64,000 nucleotides of DNA, taken from positions 310,001 to 374,000 of the forward strand of contig NZ_FNPT01000001.1 in assembly GCF_900107375.1 (NCBI RefSeq), read 5' to 3'. The first letter of the stretch is position 1. Every line of letters begins with the position of its first letter. The notes beneath the pieces are model-generated. The model was given only the letters and a program-made list of their open reading frames with translations, was not told where the DNA came from and did not search any database. This document shows, in pieces, positions 58,451 through 64,000 of this stretch. This DNA is from Lysobacter sp. yr284. Its GTDB lineage: Bacteria > Pseudomonadota > Gammaproteobacteria > Xanthomonadales > Xanthomonadaceae. The translations under genes were made by a program, and so were the position numbers.

Positions 58451-59248
58451 ATGGCACGCAACCCACGCCTGTTCCAATCCTTGGCCGCGATCGCCGGCGT
58501 CGCCGCCGCCGGCTACGTCAGCATTTGCGGCTGGATGTACTTCAAGCAACGCGACCTGATGTATTTCCCGCAGAACACCCGCCTGGGCGCCGACATGACC
58601 GACTACACGGTCGAGCGCGGCGATGCGGTGCTGCGCGGCTGGCGCCTCAACGCCGGGCGCGAGAAGGCGCTGATCTACTTCGGCGGCAACGCCGAGCGCA
58701 TCGAGAACATGCGCGAGACCCTCGCCCAGTGGTTTCCCGACCGCACCATCTACCTGCTGTCCTACCGCGGCTTCGGCGCCAGCGACGGCGCGCCGGCGGA
58801 ACCGGAGCTGTTCGCCGACGCGCTGGCGATCTTCGACCAGGTCGCGCGCGAGCATCCGCGCCAGCCGGTCTCGGTGATCGGCCGCAGCCTCGGCAGCGGC
58901 GTGGCCAGCTTCGTCGCCGGCAAGCGCCCGGTCGAACGGCTGGCCCTGGTGACCCCGTTCGACAGCCTCGGCGACACCGCCCAGGCGCACTACCGCTGGC
59001 TGCCCACGCGCTGGCTGGTGCGCGACCGCTACGACTCGATCGCCAACCTGCGCGGCTACTTCGGCCCGATCCTGGTGGTGCGCGCGAGCGACGACGACGT
59101 GATCCCGCCGCCCAACACCACCCGCCTCGTGCACTCGCTGCAGACCCGCCCGCAAGGCGTGGAAGTGGTGCAGCTCAAGGGCGCGGACCACCACAACATC
59201 GGCACCTATCCGGAGTACGGCCAGGCCTTGAGGGAGTTCATCGACTAG
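58451..59248 (+). CDS. Membrane-anchored alpha/beta hydrolase
   Basis: This 265-residue protein has an N-terminal membrane anchor (about 8-30), then an alpha/beta hydrolase domain with nucleophile Ser in Gly-Arg-Ser-Leu-Gly-Ser-Gly, the acid in Ser-Asp-Asp-Asp-Val-Ile-Pro-Pro and His in Gly-Ala-Asp-His-His-Asn. It resembles the BEM46/ABHD13-17 group (YfhR-like). The substrate is unknown. The start at 58451 begins the anchor; no strong ribosome site is visible. Confidence 0.85.
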   Translation: MARNPRLFQSLAAIAGVAAAGYVSICGWMYFKQRDLMYFPQNTRLGADMTDYTVERGDAVLRGWRLNAGREKALIYFGGNAERIENMRETLAQWFPDRTIYLLSYRGFGASDGAPAEPELFADALAIFDQVAREHPRQPVSVIGRSLGSGVASFVAGKRPVERLALVTPFDSLGDTAQAHYRWLPTRWLVRDRYDSIANLRGYFGPILVVRASDDDVIPPPNTTRLVHSLQTRPQGVEVVQLKGADHHNIGTYPEYGQALREFID

Positions 59249-59329
59249 CGCGGGATCCGACGGGCGCGGGCGAGGTCTGGCCCGCGATGTGCGCCCGCAG
59301 CCGCTCGCGCCTCACTTGGAGGACGCAAA

Positions 59330-59710
59330 ATGCAAATGCAGATGCAACGCAGGGCGATCCAACCCAACGACGTGTCGTACGCGCAAGCGCACGAGATCAG
59401 CGGCTTCCGACGATTGTTGTTCATCAGCGGCCAGCTGCCGCAATGCGAGAAGTGCATCCTGCCCAAGGACTTCGAAGGCCAGTGCCGGCGCGCCTGGGCC
59501 AACGTCGAGCAGCAGCTCAAGCAGGCCGGGATGGACTTCGGCAACTTGGTCAAGGTCACCACCTTCCTCAGCGAGCGGCGCCTGCGCGAGCGCAACTACG
59601 AGATCCGCCGCGAAGTCCTCGGCGAGCACACGCCGGCGCTGACGGTGATCATCGCCGACCTGTACGAGGAAGGCTGGATGGTGGAGATCGAGGCGATCGC
59701 GGCGGATTGA
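59330..59710 (+). CDS. RidA family protein
   Basis: This 126-residue protein matches the YjgF/RidA fold with Leu-Phe-Ile-Ser-Gly-Gln-Leu-Pro and the C-terminal Val-Glu-Ile-Glu-Ala-Ile-Ala. The catalytic Arg of true RidA, expected just after Pro-Ala in the sixth strand, is Leu here (Pro-Ala-Leu-Thr). A Cys-x2-Cys pair occurs near residue 40. GGAGG precedes the ATG. It is therefore probably not an enamine/imine deaminase of the RidA subgroup. Confidence 0.85.
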   Translation: MQMQMQRRAIQPNDVSYAQAHEISGFRRLLFISGQLPQCEKCILPKDFEGQCRRAWANVEQQLKQAGMDFGNLVKVTTFLSERRLRERNYEIRREVLGEHTPALTVIIADLYEEGWMVEIEAIAAD

Positions 59711-59875
59711 GCGCAGCCGCGGCGGCCACCGCACGACCACGGCGCCGGATCGTCGGCGCCGTAAGCCGCGCGCAGGGCCATCCGCGCGCGCAAGCCGCGA
59801 CGGCGCAGCGCGCTTTCGCCGCCATTGCGGCGCAAGCCCGAATCCATTACGCCGTTGCCGTTGCCCGCCCCGGCC

Positions 59876-60439
59876 TCAAGGCAACCGGCACAAATCCCCG
59901 AACGCACGCGCCAGCGCGGTGCGATGCAGTTCGTCCAGCCGATACCGTTTCGCCGCACGCTTGCGCGCGGCGTACGCGCGCCGCTCGCAATCCTGCCCGC
60001 GCGCCTGCGCCAGCGCGGCCGGCAGCGCGTCCAGCAACTGCGCGTTGATCGCGTCCAGCTTCGTCCGCACCGGCGCCAGGTCGACCGCCGGGCCGGCGCG
60101 CGCCGGCTCGGCCAGCAGCCGGTACTGCACCAGCTTGTTGGCTTCCATCTGCGCGCGGAAGAACGCCGCCGACGGTTCGGGCGGCAACGCACGCGCCGCC
60201 GCTTGTTCGCGCACCCGCGCCAGTTGCTCGCCCTCTCGCTGCGCGTCCTCGACCGGCTTGCCCGAGGCGCGCTTGCTCGCCGCCACTTCGTCGGCCAGCA
60301 ACAGGCGCTGCGCGCTGAGGTCGGCGATAGGGTCGAAGCCGGGCGCCGCCTGCGATTGCGCCGCCGCCGGCAGGACCGCCGCCAGCAGCGCGAGCGCGGC
60401 GAGCGCGGACCGGCCGGTGCTTATGGAGTGCGTTCGCAT
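59876..60439 (-). CDS. Secreted chorismate mutase (AroQ gamma type)
   Basis: This 187-residue protein has a signal peptide (cleavage near Ala-Ala-Ala-Gln) and an all-helical chorismate mutase domain: Leu-Ser-Ala-Gln-Arg-Leu-Leu-Leu-Ala-Asp-Glu-Val-Ala-x3-Lys, then Glu-Asp-Ala-Gln-Arg-Glu and Gln-Met-Glu-Ala-Asn-Lys. These Arg, Lys, Glu and Gln positions line the active site in periplasmic AroQ. GGAGG lies before ATG 60439. Exported chorismate mutases are known in Xanthomonas, Salmonella and Mycobacterium, with a suspected role in host interaction. Confidence 0.85.
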   Translation of the reverse strand: MRTHSISTGRSALAALALLAAVLPAAAQSQAAPGFDPIADLSAQRLLLADEVAASKRASGKPVEDAQREGEQLARVREQAAARALPPEPSAAFFRAQMEANKLVQYRLLAEPARAGPAVDLAPVRTKLDAINAQLLDALPAALAQARGQDCERRAYAARKRAAKRYRLDELHRTALARAFGDLCRLP

Positions 60440-60467
60440 GGTTCCGCCTCCTGGCCGCGGGCCGCGC

Positions 60468-61604
60468 TCACGGCGCGGCGCAGAACGCCTGGTAATCGAT
60501 ATAGCCCGGAAACGCGCGGCCCGCCGCGCACACCGGACACTCCGGGTCCGGCCGCAACCGGGTCTGGCGAAAGCGCATGCCCAGCGCATCGAAATGCAGC
60601 AGCCGCCCGGCCAGCGATTCGCCCAGGCCGAGGATCAGCTTGACCACTTCGGTCGCCTGCACCAGCCCGATCACGCCCGGCAGCACGCCGAGCACGCCGG
60701 CCTCGGCGCAGTTGGGCGCGGCTTCCGGCGGCGGCGGCTCGGGGAACAGGCAGCGGTAGCACGGGCACTGGCCGCGATGGCGGCCGGCGTCGAACACGCT
60801 GACCTGCCCTTCGAAACGGTGGATCGCGCCGTACACCAGCGGCTTGGCCAGCTTCACGCAGGCATCGTTGAGCAGGTAGCGCACCGGGAAGTTGTCGGCG
60901 CCGTCGAACACCACGTCGGCCGCGCCGATCAATCGCTCGACGTTGCCGGAGGCGATGCGCTCGGCGAAGGTCTCCACCCGCAGCCGCGGATTGAGCGCCT
61001 GCAGCGCGATCTTCGCCGACTCGACCTTGGACATGCCGATGCGCGCTTCGGTGTGCAGGATCTGCCGCTGCAGGTTGCTGCGGTCGACCACGTCGTCGTC
61101 GGCCAGCACCAGCGTGCCGATGCCGGCCGCGGCCAGGTAGAACGCCGCCGGCGAACCCAGCCCGCCGGCGCCGACCATCGCCACGCGCGCGGCCTGCAGC
61201 TTGCGCTGGCCGGCTTCGCCGACCTCGGGCAGGCGCAGGTGGCGCGAATAGCGGTCGTAGAAATCGAGCTCGTCGGCGGACTGGCGCAACTGCGCCAGCG
61301 GCAGGCCCTCGGCGATCCAGCGCGCGGTGCCGCCGTCGACCGAGGCCACGTGGGTGTAGCCGGCCTCTATCAAGGTTTGCGCGGCGCGCAGCGAACGCGC
61401 GCCGCTCTGGCAGATCAGCAGGATCGGCGCGTCGCGGTCGGCGACGGTGGCGGCGGGATCGGCTTCGAGCGCGTCCTTGGCCACGCCGAGCGCATGTTCG
61501 GCCTGCCCGGTCGCGCGCTCGTGCGCCTCGCGCACGTCGATCAGGACCGCGCCGGCCTGCTGGCGGGCGCGCGCCTGCGCGGGGGAAATCTGTTCGATGC
61601 TCAT
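60468..61604 (-). CDS. moeB: MoeB/ThiF adenylyltransferase with N-terminal rhodanese
   Basis: This 378-residue protein has a rhodanese domain first (residues 1-105, active-site Cys in Ile-Cys-Gln-Ser-Gly-Ala-Arg-Ser), then an E1-like ThiF/MoeB domain with Gly-Ala-Gly-Gly-Leu-Gly-Ser-Pro and zinc Cys pairs (Cys-Pro-Cys-Tyr-Arg-Cys and Cys-Pro-Val-Cys). It adenylates a ubiquitin-like sulfur carrier (MoaD or ThiS). The domain order is the reverse of MOCS3. Its place after moeA supports a molybdopterin role. Confidence 0.9.
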   Translation of the reverse strand: MSIEQISPAQARARQQAGAVLIDVREAHERATGQAEHALGVAKDALEADPAATVADRDAPILLICQSGARSLRAAQTLIEAGYTHVASVDGGTARWIAEGLPLAQLRQSADELDFYDRYSRHLRLPEVGEAGQRKLQAARVAMVGAGGLGSPAAFYLAAAGIGTLVLADDDVVDRSNLQRQILHTEARIGMSKVESAKIALQALNPRLRVETFAERIASGNVERLIGAADVVFDGADNFPVRYLLNDACVKLAKPLVYGAIHRFEGQVSVFDAGRHRGQCPCYRCLFPEPPPPEAAPNCAEAGVLGVLPGVIGLVQATEVVKLILGLGESLAGRLLHFDALGMRFRQTRLRPDPECPVCAAGRAFPGYIDYQAFCAAP

Positions 61605-61682
61605 GCGGGGATTATCCGCTTTCGCGGCCGGCACGGCGGACGTGGACGGGGATGCAGTGTTGCGGGGGTTGGCGGGTGGCCC

Positions 61683-62903
61683 TCACCCCAACGCGTAAGG
61701 CCAAACCTCCACCACCGCCCCCTCCGCCAACTGCTGCGGCCCCTCCGGCACCACCATCAAAGCATTCGAATCCGCCGCCGCGCGCAGCCGGTGCGAGGCG
61801 GTGGCCGGGTTCGGATCGACCCACAACACCCCGTCCTCGTCGCTGCGCAGCCGCGCGCGCACGAACTCGCGGCGCGGATGGCTCTTCTCGATCCCGCCGA
61901 CCACCCGCGCGCGCAGCGTCGGCCGCGGCTCCACGCGCCCTTGCAGGCCGTCGATCGCCGCGCGGCCGAAACTCAGGTAGGTCGCCAACACCGACACCGG
62001 ATTGCCCGGCAGGCCGAGGAACCGCGCCTGGTCCATGCTCGCCAGCAGCAGCGGCATGCCCGGGCGCATCTTCACCTTCCAAAAATGGATGCGGCCGAAC
62101 TGCGCCAGCACCGCCGGGATATGGTCCTTCTCGCCGGCCGACACCGCGCCGCAGGTGAACACCAGATCGAAGGCGCAGGCGGCGTCGCGCAACGCGATCT
62201 CGACCTGCCGGGGATCGTCGGGCAGGCGCGGCCACGCGGTCGGCTCCAGGCCGTCGGCGCGCAGCAGGCCCATCAGCAGTTCGCGGTTGCTGTCGTAGAT
62301 CTGCCCGCGCTGCAGCGGCATGCCCGGCTCGACCAGTTCGTCGCCGCTGGTGAACACCGCCACCGTCGGCTTGCGCCGTACCGGCAGCGAGGACAGGCCC
62401 AGCGAGGCGGCCAGCGACACCCGCGCCGGCGTCAGCGCCTGCCCGGCGCGCAGCACGGTCTCGCCGGCGCTCACGTCCTCGCCGGCGTAGCGCACGTGGT
62501 GGCCGCGCTTGGCCGGCGGCACCCACACCTGCGCGCCGTCGACGCGCACGTTCTCCTTGATCGCGACCGTGTCGGCGCCGACGGGCAGCGGCGCGCCGGT
62601 GGTGATGCGCGCGCACTCGCCGGCGCCCAGCGCCAGCTCCAGCGCGACGCCCGCGAACTGCTCGCCGACCAGGCGCAACGCGGTCTGATCGCCGTGCAGG
62701 TCGGCATGGCGCAGGGCGAAGCCGTCCATCGCGCTGTTGTCGAACGGCGGCAACGACAGCGGCGCGACCACGTCCTGGGCGAGCACGCGGCCGTGGCAGC
62801 GCGACAGCGCCGGGTGCTCGATCTCGAGGCGGTGCGCGGCGGCGACCTCGGCGGTCAGGGCCATGGCCTCGTCGAACAGCAGGCCGGTGGGGAAATCGGT
62901 CAT
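61683..62903 (-). CDS. moeA: Molybdopterin molybdenumtransferase
   Basis: This 406-residue protein has Phe-Asp-Asn-Ser-Ala-Met-Asp-Gly-Phe-Ala, Thr-Gly-Ala-Pro-Leu-Pro-Val-Gly-Ala-Asp, and the Mo-binding domain Thr-Ser-Gly-Asp-Glu-Leu with Leu-Pro-Gly-Asn-Pro-Val-Ser. It inserts molybdate into adenylated molybdopterin. ATG 62903 begins the family domain. It lies between mobA and moeB on one strand. Confidence 0.95.
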   Translation of the reverse strand: MTDFPTGLLFDEAMALTAEVAAAHRLEIEHPALSRCHGRVLAQDVVAPLSLPPFDNSAMDGFALRHADLHGDQTALRLVGEQFAGVALELALGAGECARITTGAPLPVGADTVAIKENVRVDGAQVWVPPAKRGHHVRYAGEDVSAGETVLRAGQALTPARVSLAASLGLSSLPVRRKPTVAVFTSGDELVEPGMPLQRGQIYDSNRELLMGLLRADGLEPTAWPRLPDDPRQVEIALRDAACAFDLVFTCGAVSAGEKDHIPAVLAQFGRIHFWKVKMRPGMPLLLASMDQARFLGLPGNPVSVLATYLSFGRAAIDGLQGRVEPRPTLRARVVGGIEKSHPRREFVRARLRSDEDGVLWVDPNPATASHRLRAAADSNALMVVPEGPQQLAEGAVVEVWPYALG

Positions 62904-63009
62904 GGCGGGCTCTTGGGTGCGGTGCGCGGCGAAGCCGGGACGGAAACCGGCCGGCACCGCGCGGGACGGACGACCGCGCCGGCGGGCCGGCGTCGGGCGG
63001 GACGGACGA

Positions 63010-63600
63010 TCACGCCGGCGGGTCGGCGAGGATGCCGGCCGCGGCCAGATCGGCGGGCGTGTTGAGGTTGCCCAAGCGTAGGCCAGCGAGCGGTGCCGCG
63101 GCCATGCCGATCCCGGCTTGCAACGCGCGCACCGCCAGCCGCCGTTCGGCCAGCGCCGGCGCCAGCGCGGCGCGCAGCGGCGCCAGCGGCCACAGCGCGA
63201 ACAACGGCTGCACGCCGTCGTCGTCGACCGCGTAGGCGCCCTGCCCGGCCTGGACGGCGGCGAGCGCGTCCAGCAGCCAGGGCCCGGCCTGGAGCGCGTC
63301 GACCGGCACCGTCAGCAGCCACGGCGTCGCGGCCGCCGCGGCCAGCGCGTCCAGGCCGCCGAGCGGGCCGAGATCGGGGCTGCGGTCGGCGACGGCGCGC
63401 AGGCCGTGTTGGGCGTAGCGCGGCAAGTCGCGATTGGCGCTGACCAGGGTTTGCCCGGCGCGCGGCGCGAACGCTTGCGCCAGGCGCAGCACCTGGAATT
63501 CGCCGTCGCGCCGCAGCCAGGCCTTGTCGCGCCCGCCCAGCCGGGTGGCGCGGCCGCCGGCGAGCAGGCCGAGGGTCAGATCGGCGGGAGCGATGGGCAT
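63010..63600 (-). CDS. mobA: Molybdenum cofactor guanylyltransferase
   Basis: This 196-residue nucleotidyltransferase has Leu-Leu-Ala-Gly-Gly-Arg-Ala-Thr-Arg-Leu-Gly-Gly-Arg-Asp-Lys (GTP site), Pro-Asp-Leu-Gly-Pro-Leu-Gly-Gly-Leu and an Asp-bearing Val-Pro-Val-Asp segment. It links GMP to Mo-molybdopterin to give the MGD cofactor. ATG 63600 begins the domain. It is first in the mobA-moeA-moeB run. Confidence 0.93.
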   Translation of the reverse strand: MPIAPADLTLGLLAGGRATRLGGRDKAWLRRDGEFQVLRLAQAFAPRAGQTLVSANRDLPRYAQHGLRAVADRSPDLGPLGGLDALAAAAATPWLLTVPVDALQAGPWLLDALAAVQAGQGAYAVDDDGVQPLFALWPLAPLRAALAPALAERRLAVRALQAGIGMAAAPLAGLRLGNLNTPADLAAAGILADPPA

Positions 63601-63711
63601 GCGGTGCGCGGCGGAACTGGGGGAGGCGCCATTGTGCGCGCTCGGCGGCATCGGCGCTGGCGTCGGCGGTGCCGTCCGGCGCCGGGACGTTGATGGGAAC
63701 GCAAAGTCAAA

Positions 63712-63792
63712 ATGGATTCCGGCTTTCGCCGGAATGACGGGAAGTGGAGGCGCAACCTCCAATCCGTCATTCCGGCGAAAACCGGAATCCAT
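63712..63792. repeat. Family C inverted repeat pair
   Basis: ATGGATTCCGGCTTTCGCCG then GAATGACGG is matched by CCGTCATTCCGGCG then AAAACCGGAATCCAT inverted, around a GGAGG-CGCAA-CCTCC stem. It lies between der and mobA and is a REPIN-like double palindrome. Confidence 0.8.
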
Positions 63793-63839
63793 CTTGACTT
63801 CGCCGTCGTCGGCGAAGCGAGCCGAACCAACCGCCGCGC

Positions 63840-64000
63840 TTACTTCCCGCGCTTCACATGCCGTATCAAGCGCTTCTTCTTCGCCACCTGCCGCTCGGTC
63901 AGCACGTTCTTCTTGCCTTCGTACGGGTTGCTGCCTTCCTTGAACACGAACCGCACCGGCGTGCCGACCAGCTTGAAGCGCTTGCGGAAGAAGTTCTCCA
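63840..64000 (-). CDS. der: GTPase Der, C-terminal end (partial)
   Basis: The last 52 residues are visible: [13 protein letters not shown], then [10 protein letters not shown] and a basic end. This is the KH-like C-terminal segment of the ribosome-assembly GTPase Der (EngA). The stop is TAA at 63842-63840; the gene continues beyond the window. Confidence 0.88.
   Translation of the reverse strand, partial: ENFFRKRFKLVGTPVRFVFKEGSNPYEGKKNVLTERQVAKKKRLIRHVKRGK

Overview
The window comes from a very GC-rich gammaproteobacterial chromosome. The housekeeping gene content, the class III PHA synthase pair, the GTAG-type REP elements and the STM4011-4015 cassette point to Xanthomonadaceae (Lysobacteraceae), most likely Lysobacter. 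That placement is an inference from gene content; no rRNA gene is present. No integrase, IS transposase, prophage block or CRISPR array is visible.

Layout. 0.1-4.1 kb: NRDE/TANGO2 protein, small secreted and membrane proteins (PspC, an HEXXH membrane protein, DUF5329) and a lipoprotein SGNH hydrolase. 4.3-18.4 kb: a carbon-storage block with phaEC, pssA, a secreted 3-hydroxybutyrate-oligomer hydrolase, a NarL-type response regulator facing a transporter-fused hybrid kinase (CrbS/CrbR or MxtR/ErdR type), and a TonB receptor divergent from a GntP-type permease. 18.6-23.7 kb: a tightly packed five-gene operon of the STM4015-4014-4013-4012-4011 families (LRR protein, ATP-grasp protein, alkaline-phosphatase-superfamily hydrolase, two radical SAM enzymes) with no known function. 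24.7-29.7 kb: CSD-DUF1294 protein, McrBC type IV restriction and a duplicated Ala-Glu tRNA array. 29.7-40.9 kb: DUF1249, the ppsR/ppsA divergent pair, MscS channel, orn, two DUF2721 paralogues, a Cache-HAMP receptor without an output domain followed by a DUF8082-like protein, tadA and DUF1993. 41-43.3 kb: a TetR regulator, two small secreted proteins (one a six-cysteine peptide) and non-coding DNA. 43.3-51.8 kb: a gene set laid out like the Puu polyamine pathway but with a GMC oxidoreductase and an N-formylglutamate-amidohydrolase-family enzyme in place of PuuB and PuuD. 51.9-56.8 kb: guaBA, folD, DUF1244. 57-64 kb: DUF2272 protein, alpha/beta hydrolase, a RidA-like protein, a secreted chorismate mutase, a mobA-moeA-moeB molybdenum cofactor operon and the 3' end of der.

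How parts work together. The PHA block links polymer synthesis (PhaEC), extracellular oligomer hydrolysis, candidate uptake (TonB receptor, GntP permease) and an acetate-switch-type two-component system. A 13-bp motif occurs in both divergent intergenic regions of this block. The 43-51 kb cluster reads as import (permease), gamma-glutamylation (GS-like), oxidation (GMC, then ALDH), hydrolysis (amidohydrolase) and control (XRE-cupin regulator), with a perfect 16-bp palindrome between the divergent GS and GMC genes as a likely operator. Three families of palindromic intergenic repeats punctuate the gene borders.
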